Origin: Pannonibacter carbonis
GTDB lineage: Bacteria > Pseudomonadota > Alphaproteobacteria > Rhizobiales > Stappiaceae
Direction of reading: 5' to 3'
Assembly (NCBI RefSeq): GCF_003012935.1
Contig: NZ_PUDR01000009.1
Location: forward strand, 124,001 to 188,000
DNA: 64,000 nt
This document shows, in pieces, positions 1 to 8,733 of the stretch (within the stretch, counting starts at the first letter, position 1; every line of letters begins with the position of its first letter). A program made the position numbers and the translations under genes. The notes under the pieces were generated by a model, which worked only from the letters and a program-made list of their open reading frames with translations, was not told where the DNA came from and made no database searches.

Positions 1-267
1 GCCCTTGAACTCGGAGACGATGCCAAGACGGGTCAGCATGCTGCCGATCTGCGGGCCGCCGCCGTGGACGACCACCGGATGCACGCCCGACTGGCGCAGC
101 AGGGTGATGTCACGGGCAAAGGCGCGGCCAAGTTCGGCGTCACCCATGGCATGGCCGCCGTACTTCACCACGACGCGCTTCTTGTCGTAGCGCTGCATGT
201 AGGGCAGGGCCTGGGCGATGATATGCGCGTTGCTGAGGAAGTCCTGGCTGGTCATGGGGCTGGTCAT
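1..267 (-). CDS. argB: Acetylglutamate kinase, N-terminal part (cut by window edge)
   Basis: Only the first 89 codons are inside the window. ArgB phosphorylates N-acetyl-L-glutamate in cytoplasmic arginine biosynthesis. The fragment shows the amino-acid-kinase start: the strand-loop [10 protein letters not shown] (residues 32-41) with the phosphate-binding Lys, and the glycine-rich loop [11 protein letters not shown] (65-75). There are two in-frame ATGs, at 267 and 255, because ATGACCAG is repeated there. Neither has a strong ribosome binding site, so the start is undecided. Family identity is secure from the two motifs. In related alphaproteobacteria argB lies next to engB; here a c-di-GMP gene sits between them. 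Confidence 0.9.
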   Translation of the reverse strand, partial: MTSPMTSQDFLSNAHIIAQALPYMQRYDKKRVVVKYGGHAMGDAELGRAFARDITLLRQSGVHPVVVHGGGPQIGSMLTRLGIVSEFKG

Positions 268-390
268 GGGCGGTGGCGCTCGCTGCTGCGGTGGCGGGGC
301 CGGCGCGGCACTGCCGCCCGGACGGCCGTTTGGGCCGGTCAGCGTCTATAGCCGGTTTGGCGGGGCTACTCAACGCGCTTTGGCGGGTCC

Positions 391-2613
391 TCAGCCCGCG
401 AATGCCTGGACGCCGGGCTGGCAACGTTCCTCGGATCGCGCGATCTGACGCAGGAAAGCGGCCTGTGATTTCAGCGGTGCCGAAGCCACCAGGAGAAACT
501 CATCGCAGCCGGCGAGGGCAAGGCTGCGCTCTTCGGCGCGAGTGGTCACGCCTTCGGCCGTCACGGACAATCCGAGGTCAAGGGCAAGGCGAGCCAGGGC
601 CTGGGCGAGACGGAACGGAGTGTCCACGCCCGTTTCCATTGCTGATGTCAGGTTCAGACCAACCCGGTCAATGCCCGCAGCAATCAGCTGGGCGGGAGTG
701 GTCGTTCCGCTGCCATAGCCCGTCAGGCCAAGGTGAACGCCATCTCCCTTCAAGGTGGCAAGGCTTGCGAACATGTCGGGCGTCAGGCCGGCAAGCATGC
801 TTGCACTGAGGTCCAGTTGCAGGGCGCCCGGAGCAAGGCCCGAGCGGGCCAGCAACGATCTGACGCGGATGGCAAGCCCTGGATCGGCGAGCTGCGCCGG
901 GGCCAGGCCGACGCGCAGGCGCAGGCGATGGGATGCCAGGCCGTGCCATGCCCTGGCCAGGTTGATCGCATGTTCAAGCAGCCAGTTGGCTGCATCAAGG
1001 GCTTCAAGGGATGAGCCAAGTTCCTCGTGCAGGTGATCCAGGACCCGGCTGCTGCCATCAGCGCGGTTCCAGACAGGGACGGCCTGGGCTCCGATCAGGC
1101 TGTTGTCCGTAAGGCTGCGGATCTCGCGCAGGCCAATTTCCAGCGCGCCATCCTTGCGGGCCCGCAGGACACTGCGACGCAGGCGGTCAAGATTGTCGAT
1201 GCGCTCGCGCATGGGCGGCTGGAACACCTTGTAGCGTCCGCGCCCCTCCGCCTTGGCAGCATAAAGCGCGAGGTCGGCATTGCCGAGCAACTGGTCCGGC
1301 GTGCCGCCGTCACGCGGCAGCAGCGCGACGCCGATACTCACGCCGCACGCGACGCTGCGACCATCAAAATGGACCGGCTCCGACAAGGCCCGGACGAGCC
1401 CCATGGCGCAGTCCTCTATGGCAAGATCGCGCCGCAAGGCAGGGTCGAGAATGGCAAACTCGTCGCCACCCAGCCGGGCAATGGTGGCTTCATCGGAGAC
1501 ACAGGCCCGCAGGCGACCTGAGATGACCTTCAGAAGTTCATCCCCGGCAGCGTGACCATAGGTGTCGTTGATGAGCTTGAAATTGTCGAGATCGAGCAGG
1601 AGCAAGGTCGCCGGTTCGCCGTTCTCCTGCCAATCTGCATAGGTGGCATCGACCGCGCTGTGGAAGCCAATCCGGTTTGCAAGGCCGGTCAGGGAGTCGT
1701 GACGGGCCAGATACTCCATCTGGCGGCGGCTCTCTTCCTCGATGGTGACATCGCGGCAGATGCCGCGATAGCCGATGAAAGTTCCGTCCCGCCCGAAGCG
1801 GGCCCTTGCAGTGATGCTGATACTGTGGACCTGACCGCGGTACATCGTCTGATAGCGCCGATCGCGCAAGGGCTGGGCCGGGTCATGGTTCGCCAGAAGA
1901 GCGAGGAGTTCTGGGCTTGCCTCGTATTTGACCTCTTCCGAGCCGCCGTCAGACAGGCATTTCCTGGCGGGTGTGTCGACCTGCGTCGGTAAAAAGGTGA
2001 CCCCGTGGACCGGATCGTGTTCCCAGACCCAGTCCGATGCAATGTCGAGAAAGTCGCGGAGCCATGTCGTGTGGTTTCGGGTGATCAGGACGCGCGATGC
2101 AATGATGCCGAGATGGGACAGCATGGCCCGCGTCGCTTCGTCCAGCCCGTCTGGCCGGGCAGCGTGGTCCTGGACACAAAGCGACGCGATGATATTGCCA
2201 TTGACGTCGCAAAGCGGAAAGCCGGCGTAATAGTGAAGGCCGGCGGTCACGCTTGGATGATTGGCAAGATGCGGCTCGCGGCGCAGGTCCGGATATTCCA
2301 CGGCCTTGCCCTGGCGCACCACATCGCAACACAGGGTCTCGTCGGTATTGAGGACAAGGGTTCCCCCGTTACCGGCGTTGATGACGATCGTTTGTGGGCC
2401 TTCAAGAATGGCAACAAAGCCGCGGGCGCATCCTGCAATGCCCCGGGCCAGCTCGGCCAATGCCTTCAAATCGAGCTCGTTCGGATCCTCCAGCACCGCC
2501 AGCATCGCATTGGCCCGTTCGCCGGAAGTCATCCGTGAAACGTCGCATCCGGCAGGGGCGCTACAGGGGCGGGCCGCCGTTTCATTCTCATCCGGAGCGG
2601 AAAACCGTGTCAC
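391..2613 (-). CDS. GAF-PAS-GGDEF protein with degenerate EAL-like C-terminus
   Basis: A 740-residue cytoplasmic signalling protein without obvious membrane segments. A GAF-like domain spans about residues 40-178 and a PAS-like domain about 185-295. The GGDEF domain covers about 302-465 with an intact RLGGDEF at 380-386, so diguanylate cyclase activity is plausible. No RxxD inhibitory site is seen at the usual place before the motif. Residues about 478-730 resemble an EAL domain, but the catalytic signatures are lost. The EAL tripeptide region reads AQAVPVW (509-515) and the DDFGTG region reads GLTGYGSG (629-636), while TAEGV (685-689) remains. I infer a cyclase with a non-catalytic EAL partner domain. 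The gene lies downstream of engB on the same strand after 138 AT-richer bases. Confidence 0.85.
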   Translation of the reverse strand: MTRFSAPDENETAARPCSAPAGCDVSRMTSGERANAMLAVLEDPNELDLKALAELARGIAGCARGFVAILEGPQTIVINAGNGGTLVLNTDETLCCDVVRQGKAVEYPDLRREPHLANHPSVTAGLHYYAGFPLCDVNGNIIASLCVQDHAARPDGLDEATRAMLSHLGIIASRVLITRNHTTWLRDFLDIASDWVWEHDPVHGVTFLPTQVDTPARKCLSDGGSEEVKYEASPELLALLANHDPAQPLRDRRYQTMYRGQVHSISITARARFGRDGTFIGYRGICRDVTIEEESRRQMEYLARHDSLTGLANRIGFHSAVDATYADWQENGEPATLLLLDLDNFKLINDTYGHAAGDELLKVISGRLRACVSDEATIARLGGDEFAILDPALRRDLAIEDCAMGLVRALSEPVHFDGRSVACGVSIGVALLPRDGGTPDQLLGNADLALYAAKAEGRGRYKVFQPPMRERIDNLDRLRRSVLRARKDGALEIGLREIRSLTDNSLIGAQAVPVWNRADGSSRVLDHLHEELGSSLEALDAANWLLEHAINLARAWHGLASHRLRLRVGLAPAQLADPGLAIRVRSLLARSGLAPGALQLDLSASMLAGLTPDMFASLATLKGDGVHLGLTGYGSGTTTPAQLIAAGIDRVGLNLTSAMETGVDTPFRLAQALARLALDLGLSVTAEGVTTRAEERSLALAGCDEFLLVASAPLKSQAAFLRQIARSEERCQPGVQAFAG

Positions 2614-2751
2614 GTCGCCTGGACCATTGTTGGTTCTGTCAGGCTTACTCTGGCGCGATGCTCGTTAAAGTTACGTGTATGCCGTTAGGTAAAAGTGCGA
2701 GGATCAGCCGGAATGCTGCAGGATACATAATTAAAAATACGGATATTAAGT

Positions 2752-3399
2752 TTATCTTTCCAGCAGATTTGCAATTTCTGCGCGCAGGGTGTCCAGTCCG
2801 TGCCCCTTTTCCGAAGAGGTGGTGATGATCATCGGAAAGGCCGCTGGGCGCTTGCGCAATGTCTCTGCGGTCGCATCAAGCAACGTCGCAAGCTGGGTCG
2901 GCTTGATCTTGTCGGTCTTGGTGAGCACGACCTGGTAGACGACAGCTGCCTTGTCCAGCAACTGCATGGTGTCGAGGTCGTTCTGCTTGATGCCATGGCG
3001 GCTGTCGATCAGCAGGAACACGCGGCGCAGGTTCGGCCGGCCACGCAGATAAGAAAACACCAGTGCCGTCCAGGCGTCGACCATGGACTTCGGAGCTTCG
3101 GCGTAGCCGTAGCCGGGCATGTCAACAAGGGTCATGCCGGTCTCGGGCGCAGCGAAGAAGTTCAGCATTTGGGTGCGGCCGGGCGTGTTCGAGGTGCGGG
3201 CCAGATCCTTGCGCCCGGTGAGGGCGTTGATCAGGCTCGACTTGCCCACGTTCGAGCGTCCGGCAAAGGTGATCTCGACACCGGCAGAAGCCGGAAGCTG
3301 GCGCATGTCGGCGACGCTGGTGACGAAGTTCCAGGGCTTGGCGAACAGAAGGCGGCCGGCTTCGAGCTGATCTTCGGTGAATTCGGGTGTGTGGGTCAT
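2752..3399 (-). CDS. engB: Ribosome biogenesis GTPase EngB (YsxC/YihA)
   Basis: A 215-residue TrmE-Era-EngA-EngB-type GTPase. The family helps assemble the large ribosomal subunit and is usually essential. Visible motifs are G1 [10 protein letters not shown] (47-56), G3 DMPGYGYAE (93-101) and G4 LTKTDK (159-164), all intact, and the length is normal. It follows yidC on the same strand after a 124-base gap that contains a strong hairpin. The yidC-engB-argB neighbourhood is typical of alphaproteobacteria. The start codon at 3399 gives the expected N-terminal helix before G1. Confidence 0.95.
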   Translation of the reverse strand: MTHTPEFTEDQLEAGRLLFAKPWNFVTSVADMRQLPASAGVEITFAGRSNVGKSSLINALTGRKDLARTSNTPGRTQMLNFFAAPETGMTLVDMPGYGYAEAPKSMVDAWTALVFSYLRGRPNLRRVFLLIDSRHGIKQNDLDTMQLLDKAAVVYQVVLTKTDKIKPTQLATLLDATAETLRKRPAAFPMIITTSSEKGHGLDTLRAEIANLLER

Positions 3400-3459
3400 C
3401 GTACTTTTCTATCCTGTTGCCCGGCTGCCGTCGAGCGCGGCGCCTGGGCATCAATGCAG

Positions 3460-3487
3460 AACACCCCGTGGACGGCCACGGGGTGTT
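3460..3487 (-). terminator. Perfect 12-bp hairpin between yidC and engB
   Basis: Arms 3460-3471 and 3476-3487 are exact reverse complements around a 4-base loop. The hairpin lies 37 bases after the yidC stop codon. On the minus strand only a short, interrupted T-run follows, so it may be a partial terminator or an mRNA-stabilising structure rather than a classical intrinsic terminator. Confidence 0.55.
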
Positions 3488-3523
3488 GCTGGTGTATCCG
3501 GCATGGACGGATCAGCCGTCCGT

Positions 3524-5314
3524 TCAGCCCTTGGTCTCTTCCGCAGGCTTCTTTTTCTTGAACGTGTCGCGCAGGTTGTCCCAGAGTTCCACCTTCACAC
3601 CCTGCCGCCGCATAATGACATATTGCTGGGCGATCGAGAGGCTGTTGTTCCAGGCCCAGTAGATCACTAGACCCGCCGGGAACGAGGCCAGCATGAAGGT
3701 GAACAGCACCGGCATCCAGGTGAAGATGATCTGCTGGGCCGGATCGGTCGGCGCCGGGTTCATCTTCATCTGCACGAACATGGTGACGCCCATGATCAGC
3801 GGCCAGATGCCGAGCATCAGGAAGGTCGGCGGATCCCACGGGATCAGGCCGAACAGGTTGAAGATCGTGGTCGGATCCATGGCAGACAGGTCATGGATCC
3901 AGCCAAAGAATGGCGCATGGCGCATTTCGATGGTGACGAACAGCACCTTGTAGAGCGCGAAAAACACCGGGATCTGGATCAGAACGGGAAGGCAGCCGGC
4001 GAGCGGATTGATCTTCTCCGACTTGTAAAGCTCCATCAAGGCCTGCTGCTGCTTGGCCTTGTCGTCCTTGTACTTCTCGCGAATGTCCAGCATCTGCGGC
4101 TGCACGAGCTTCATTTTGCTCATGGAGACGTAGGACTTGTTGGCCAGCGGGTAGAAGACCAGCTTGACGAGAACCGTCACCAGCAGGATGGCGACGCCAA
4201 AGTTGCCGACGAGATGGAACAACCAGTCGATGACGAAGAACATCGGCTTGGTCAGGAAGTAGAACCAGCCCCAGTCGATCAGCAGCTCGAAGCCTTCGAT
4301 CTTCAGCGTGTCCTCGTAGGCGTCGATCAGCTTGGTTTCCTTGGCACCTGCAAACAGGTAGGACACGGCCTCGCCATTGGCGCCCGGCTGGACGGCAACA
4401 GCATCGCCAAGGAAATCGGCCTGGTAGATGTCGGTGCTGGCATTGTAGCTGAAGCTCGGCTCGAAGCTGGTGCCGCGAACCGGGGCGAGGCTCGTCGCCC
4501 AGTACTTGTCCGTGATGCCCAGCCAGCCCTTGTCAGACTTGCCCGGCTTGATCTGCTTTGCTTCCTGAACCTCGTCGTAGTCGACTTCGGTGAGGCCCTT
4601 CTCGCCGACAACGCCGATCAGGCCTTCATGCAGGATGTAGAAATTCTCGGTCTTCGGTTTGCCGCGGCGGGCGATCAGGCCGTAGGGGTACAGCGACACC
4701 GGCGCCGCCGTGCTGTTCGAAACGCCCTGCGTCACCGTGAACATGTAGTTCTCGTCGATGGCGAAGCTGCGGGTGAACACCAGACCCGCGCCGTTGTCCC
4801 AGGTGAGGGTGACCGGCGAAGAGGGGCTGAGCGTGGTGCTGCTGGCGCTCCAGACAGTGTCCGGGCCAGGCAGGGCGACGGTGGCGCCTGCATCGGCGAC
4901 CCAGCCGTAGTCGGCGTAATACGCCTGCTGAGTGCCCTTCGGCGAGAACAGCACAATGGTCGGGCTCGTCGGGTCGACCGTCTCGCGGTAGTCCTTCAGA
5001 CGAATATCATCGACGCGGCCGCCGGTGAGGTTGATCGAGCCGGAGACGCGCGGGGTGTCGATCGGGACACGGGCAGAGGCGGCCAGGGCGGCATCACGGG
5101 TCTGGGCGACAGACTGGGCCCCATCAGCGCCGGGGATGGCCGCCGAGCCGGCAGGTACGGGCGCTTGCGGGTTTGCGGCCTGGCGCGCGGCTTCCTGCTG
5201 CGCGAGTTCGGCCCGCTGCTGCTCCATCTGCGGCCCGACAATGAAATATTGCCAGCCCAGAAGGATGACCAGCGACAGAGCGATGGCGATGAACGTATTG
5301 CGATTGTCAGCCAT
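3524..5314 (-). CDS. yidC: Membrane protein insertase YidC
   Basis: A 596-residue inner-membrane insertase of the Oxa1/Alb3 family. It inserts and folds membrane proteins alone or with SecYEG. An N-terminal membrane segment (about residues 8-24) is followed by a Pro/Ala-rich linker and a large periplasmic domain typical of Gram-negative YidC. The C-terminal part has the conserved multi-span core, with the KMKLVQPQM stretch after a YPLANKSY-type segment. It ends in a basic tail that includes FKKKKP, which suits ribosome contact. The gene starts 9 bases after the rnpA stop. The yidD gene often found between them is absent. Confidence 0.97.
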   Translation of the reverse strand: MADNRNTFIAIALSLVILLGWQYFIVGPQMEQQRAELAQQEAARQAANPQAPVPAGSAAIPGADGAQSVAQTRDAALAASARVPIDTPRVSGSINLTGGRVDDIRLKDYRETVDPTSPTIVLFSPKGTQQAYYADYGWVADAGATVALPGPDTVWSASSTTLSPSSPVTLTWDNGAGLVFTRSFAIDENYMFTVTQGVSNSTAAPVSLYPYGLIARRGKPKTENFYILHEGLIGVVGEKGLTEVDYDEVQEAKQIKPGKSDKGWLGITDKYWATSLAPVRGTSFEPSFSYNASTDIYQADFLGDAVAVQPGANGEAVSYLFAGAKETKLIDAYEDTLKIEGFELLIDWGWFYFLTKPMFFVIDWLFHLVGNFGVAILLVTVLVKLVFYPLANKSYVSMSKMKLVQPQMLDIREKYKDDKAKQQQALMELYKSEKINPLAGCLPVLIQIPVFFALYKVLFVTIEMRHAPFFGWIHDLSAMDPTTIFNLFGLIPWDPPTFLMLGIWPLIMGVTMFVQMKMNPAPTDPAQQIIFTWMPVLFTFMLASFPAGLVIYWAWNNSLSIAQQYVIMRRQGVKVELWDNLRDTFKKKKPAEETKG

Positions 5315-5323
5315 GAGCTGCCG

Positions 5324-5764
5324 TCACCCCTTGTGTTTGTCGGCCTTGTTGCGTTCCGGACCTGTTGTCTTTTCCGGGGCCTTGCCGCCCGAACGACCTG
5401 TGCCAGATCGTTGGCCGTGCCGTGGCCGCGCGCTCTTTGGATCAAGCGCCGGCTTGAGCCCCGACATAAGGTCACGAACGAGATCGGTAAAGGGCAGGGA
5501 CAGCGCGGCCCGACGGCCGATGATGACAAAATCAGCACCCTGCGGCACCGTGTCATCGCCAAGCTGGGCGACTGCAGCCCTGAGGCGGCGTCGAATCCTG
5601 TTCCGCTCCACCGCGTTCCCGGTCTTCTTCGTGACCGTGTAGCCCACGCGCGAGGTGGCATCCTCGTCACCGCGCGCAAGGCCCTGTAATGCAAAAGCGC
5701 GCCGGTCTGTCCGTCCACCAGTGGCGACGGTCAGAAACTCGGAGCGCTTTTTAAGAGTTTTCAT
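5324..5764 (-). CDS. rnpA: Ribonuclease P protein component
   Basis: The protein subunit of RNase P, which removes 5' leaders from pre-tRNAs. I chose the ATG at 5764 (146 residues, beginning MKTLKKRSEF) rather than the upstream ATG at 5800, because homologues start with this basic segment and the 12 extra residues look random. The RNR signature (RNRIRRRLRAA, residues 54-64) is present. About 40 C-terminal residues form a polar, Gly/Lys/Arg/Pro-rich tail of low complexity beyond the folded domain. The gene lies 69 bases downstream of rpmH, the usual rpmH-rnpA pair. Confidence 0.94.
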   Translation of the reverse strand: MKTLKKRSEFLTVATGGRTDRRAFALQGLARGDEDATSRVGYTVTKKTGNAVERNRIRRRLRAAVAQLGDDTVPQGADFVIIGRRAALSLPFTDLVRDLMSGLKPALDPKSARPRHGQRSGTGRSGGKAPEKTTGPERNKADKHKG

Positions 5765-5833
5765 GATTGGCTGCGGCGGCGTTGTTGGTCCATGTCCCAA
5801 AAGGTCCGGTCACAAGCGCCGCGGCCGGGCGCT

Positions 5834-5968
5834 TTACGCGCTCAGGCGCTTGCGGCCCTTGGCCCGACGACGGGCGAGAACCTGACGGCCATTCTTGGTC
5901 GCCATGCGGAGGCGGAAGCCGTGACGGCGCTTACGAACGAGGCGGCTCGGCTGATACGTACGCTTCAT
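5834..5968 (-). CDS. rpmH: 50S ribosomal protein L34
   Basis: A 44-residue protein starting [18 protein letters not shown], the invariant L34 signature, and ending KGRKRLSA. The length matches the family exactly, so the start at 5968 is firm. An in-frame upstream ATG at 6061 would add 31 unrelated residues and is rejected. It is the first gene of rpmH-rnpA-yidC and is preceded by a good promoter at 6115-6143. Confidence 0.98.
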   Translation of the reverse strand: MKRTYQPSRLVRKRRHGFRLRMATKNGRQVLARRRAKGRKRLSA

Positions 5969-6114
5969 TTTTGTTATCCGCGCCGTCGCGCGGCCCTTTT
6001 GGATTAAGAAAGTCTGGGCTGGAAGCACCACGACCTGCCAGACACTTTCAGTCATGTCCAAGCGGACATAGGCTTACGGTCTGGACAAGGGGGTGCAAGT
6101 CCGGGTCGAGCGCG

Positions 6115-6143
6115 CTTATACGGGGGCTCTGGCCCCAAGTCAA
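6115..6143 (-). promoter_or_regulatory. Sigma-70-type promoter for rpmH-rnpA-yidC
   Basis: On the minus strand TTGACT (6143-6138) and TATAAG (6120-6115) are separated by exactly 17 bases. This is close to the housekeeping consensus and unusually good for an alphaproteobacterium. Transcription would start about 140 bases before the rpmH start codon. The 421-base gap 5969-6389 otherwise holds only the rpmH leader and upstream DNA; I see no other gene in it. Confidence 0.75.
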
Positions 6144-6389
6144 CGCGTTCCACACGCATTCCGACCATCGGGCAGATGCGCATGGCCGGATCCACCACTT
6201 CATCACGGGGTGGTGAGCGTGGTGAGGCACTCGCCTCAAATATCGGTGACAGCAACGCTTTTGCCAGGCTTTGGGGGTAGTGTCCGTGCCAGATACTCTT
6301 GCCGTGTCCTTTGCTGCCGCAGCTGCAGAATTGTTTCCTTGGCAATGTTGTCCCGCTTGCAGCACCATCATACAGGCCCGCCAGACCCC

Positions 6390-7175
6390 ATGCCCGACCC
6401 TGACCAGACCCGTCGATTCCCAGTGGCGCCCCTGCTGCGCTGGGGTGCGCTCGGCCTCCTCGCCGGCCTGACCCTGACCGGATATCTCAACGGCTGGCAT
6501 GAGGCGCTCAGTCTCTCCGGCCTGATCCGGCATAGGGAGGCCCTAGCAACCTATGTCAGTGGCAACCGGCTGGAAGCCATGGCGGTGTTCGCGCTGGCCT
6601 ATGCTGCTGTGGTGGCCATGTCATTTCCCGGAGGGGCTCTTCTGACCGTTGCTGCCGGCGCAATGTTCGGCTGGTGGATGGGCGGGCTGGTGGCAGTCAC
6701 AGGGGCGACGGTGGGGGCGACGGTCGTGTTCCTGATCGCCCGCTCGTCGCTTGGAACGGTGCTTGCGCGGCGGGCCGGGCCCTTCGTGCGCAAGCTGTCC
6801 GACGGCTTCCGCCGGGATGCGGCAAGTTACCTTCTGTTCCTGCGGCTGACGCCGGTGTTCCCGTTCTGGCTGGTGAATATTGCCCCGGCGCTGTTTCAGG
6901 TGCCGCTCGGCATCTATGTGCTTACAACCGCAATCGGTATCTTGCCGGGAACCTTTGCCTTCGCCATGGTCGGGTCAGGCTTTGACAGTGTGATCGCTGC
7001 GCAGGAGGCGCTCGATCCGGGCTGTGCGGCGCGCGGCAATTGTCGCGTCAGTCTGATGGCGCTTCTGACGCCGCAACTGGTGACGGCTCTGGTGGTCATG
7101 GGGCTCGTGGCGCTCCTGCCGGTGGGGCTGCGCCTGTGGCGTCGCAAGCGCAACGGTGGCAGCGCAGAGGAATGA
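6390..7175 (+). CDS. TVP38/TMEM64 (DedA-like) family membrane protein
   Basis: A 261-residue polytopic inner-membrane protein of the VTT (SNARE-associated) group. Features are an N-terminal segment near residues 15-33, a glycine-rich pair of hydrophobic segments around FPGGALLTVAAGAMFG, the loop RLTPVFPFWLVN typical of the family, a helix ending in ILPGTFAF, and a C-terminal segment before a basic tail. The function in bacteria is not settled; lipid or ion transport has been proposed for relatives. The start is uncertain: ATG 6390 is used, ATG 6345 would add 15 residues, and neither has a clear ribosome binding site. The flavin oxidoreductase that follows is a recurrent partner of this family. 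Confidence 0.85.
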   Translation: MPDPDQTRRFPVAPLLRWGALGLLAGLTLTGYLNGWHEALSLSGLIRHREALATYVSGNRLEAMAVFALAYAAVVAMSFPGGALLTVAAGAMFGWWMGGLVAVTGATVGATVVFLIARSSLGTVLARRAGPFVRKLSDGFRRDAASYLLFLRLTPVFPFWLVNIAPALFQVPLGIYVLTTAIGILPGTFAFAMVGSGFDSVIAAQEALDPGCAARGNCRVSLMALLTPQLVTALVVMGLVALLPVGLRLWRRKRNGGSAEE

Positions 7176-7234
7176 CGCAGGACAAGAACCGGAACGGTTG
7201 GCCTGCACGGGGACTGAACAACCGAGGAGGGGCA

Positions 7235-8689
7235 ATGTCGCGCCAGTTGACGCCGGATATCTGTGTAATCGGGGGCGGGTCGGCCGGCCTGTCGGTGGCC
7301 GCCGGAGCTGCGGCTTTCGGGGTGCCGGTCGTGCTGGTCGAGAAGGGCCTGATGGGCGGCGACTGCCTGAACACCGGCTGCGTGCCGTCCAAATCGCTGT
7401 TGGCAGCCGCCACCCTGGCCGCCAGCCGGCGAGCCGGAGAGGCCCTCGGCATTGCTCCGGTGGAGCCTGTGGTCGATTTCGCCGCGGTCAAGGCGCATGT
7501 CCGCTCCGTGATCGATGCGATTGCCCCGCATGATTCCCTCGAGCGCTTCGAGGGACTGGGGGTCACGGTGCTCAAGGGCGGCGGGACATTCACGGCCAAA
7601 GACACGCTCTTGGTGGGGGAAACGACCATCCGCGCCCGCCGCTTTGTTATTGCCACCGGGTCACATGCCTTCATTCCGCCAGTGCCCGGGCTTGAGGCCG
7701 TGCCTTATTTCACCAATGAGACCATTTTCGATCTGCAGACTTGCCCCGAGCACCTGCTGGTGCTCGGCGGCGGGCCAATAGGTCTGGAAATGGCGCAGGC
7801 GCATCGCCGGCTCGGCGCGCGGGTGACCGTGCTGGAAGCCGGGCATGCGCTCGGACGGGATGACGCCGAACATGTGCCGCTGGTCATCGAGGCGCTGAAG
7901 GCCGAAGGCGTGGAGTTTCTCGAGCGGACCCATGTTGTGCGGGCCGAAGCCACCCCCTCCGGCATCAGCCTGGCTGTGGAATGGCCTGAGCAGGGTGGCC
8001 GCTCCGATGGCGTCGGGCGCCTTGGCCATGTCGAGGGATCGCATCTGCTGATCGCCACCGGTCGGGCGCCCAGCCTTGCCGGCCTTGGGCTGGAGCAGGC
8101 CGGGGTGGAGTTCAGCGCGCGCGGCATCAAGGTCGACGAGGGACTGCGCACCTCCAACCGCCGCATCTATGCCATCGGCGATGTCATCGGCGGCATGCAG
8201 TTCACCCATGTGGCGGGCTATCACGCCGGACTGGTGTTGCGCTCGGCGCTGTTCCGGCTGCCGGCCAAGGAGAACCGGGAAATCATACCCTGGGTGACCT
8301 ACACCCAGCCCGAGATCGCCCAGGTCGGCCTTCTGGAGCGCGAGGCGAGCAAGCGCTACGGCACCCGGCTGAAAACCGTGCGGGTGGACTATTCCGGCAA
8401 TGACCGGGCCCAGGCCGACCGCAAGACAAATGGCAAGGTCAAGCTGATGGCGGGCCCCGGAGGTCGGCTGGTGGGGGCGTCGCTGGTCGGCGCCAATGCC
8501 GGCGAACTTGCCAACCTGTTGTCGCTGGCCGTGTCGCAAGGCCTGACGATGAAGCAACTCGCGGGCTTCATTGCGCCTTATCCGACCTATGGCGAGATCA
8601 TCCGCCGGGCCGCCGTGAGCTATTACGCCGACTTGCCGAAGCGCGCTCTGGTCAGGGCTGTGATACGGTTGCTGCGGGTCTTCGGCTAG
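7235..8689 (+). CDS. FAD-dependent pyridine nucleotide-disulfide oxidoreductase
   Basis: A 484-residue class I flavoprotein of the dihydrolipoyl dehydrogenase / mercuric reductase superfamily. The FAD-binding GGGSAG lies at residues 13-18. The redox-active pair sits in GGDCLNTGCVPSKSL (Cys44, Cys49). A second Rossmann motif, LVLGGGPIGLEMAQA, and the FAD motif RRIYAIGDV are also present. The C-terminal dimer motif reads APYPTYGE, so the His of the HPT triad used by lipoamide dehydrogenases is Tyr. A different substrate is therefore likely. ATG 7235 follows GAGGAGGGG and is preferred over ATG 7172, which overlaps the previous stop. The pairing with the TVP38 gene suggests a membrane-associated redox role (inference). 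Confidence 0.88.
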   Translation: MSRQLTPDICVIGGGSAGLSVAAGAAAFGVPVVLVEKGLMGGDCLNTGCVPSKSLLAAATLAASRRAGEALGIAPVEPVVDFAAVKAHVRSVIDAIAPHDSLERFEGLGVTVLKGGGTFTAKDTLLVGETTIRARRFVIATGSHAFIPPVPGLEAVPYFTNETIFDLQTCPEHLLVLGGGPIGLEMAQAHRRLGARVTVLEAGHALGRDDAEHVPLVIEALKAEGVEFLERTHVVRAEATPSGISLAVEWPEQGGRSDGVGRLGHVEGSHLLIATGRAPSLAGLGLEQAGVEFSARGIKVDEGLRTSNRRIYAIGDVIGGMQFTHVAGYHAGLVLRSALFRLPAKENREIIPWVTYTQPEIAQVGLLEREASKRYGTRLKTVRVDYSGNDRAQADRKTNGKVKLMAGPGGRLVGASLVGANAGELANLLSLAVSQGLTMKQLAGFIAPYPTYGEIIRRAAVSYYADLPKRALVRAVIRLLRVFG

Positions 8690-8733
8690 GGGGCGGCGAT
8701 GCAAACTCAGCGGACCGACAGGGAACAGGGCTG

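Noticed and set aside
6052-6345. 97-codon minus-strand frame with CSCGSKGHGK, reminiscent of a SEC-C or zinc motif
   Set aside because: It covers the rpmH promoter and leader, the spacing does not fit SEC-C, and nothing else in it looks like a protein.
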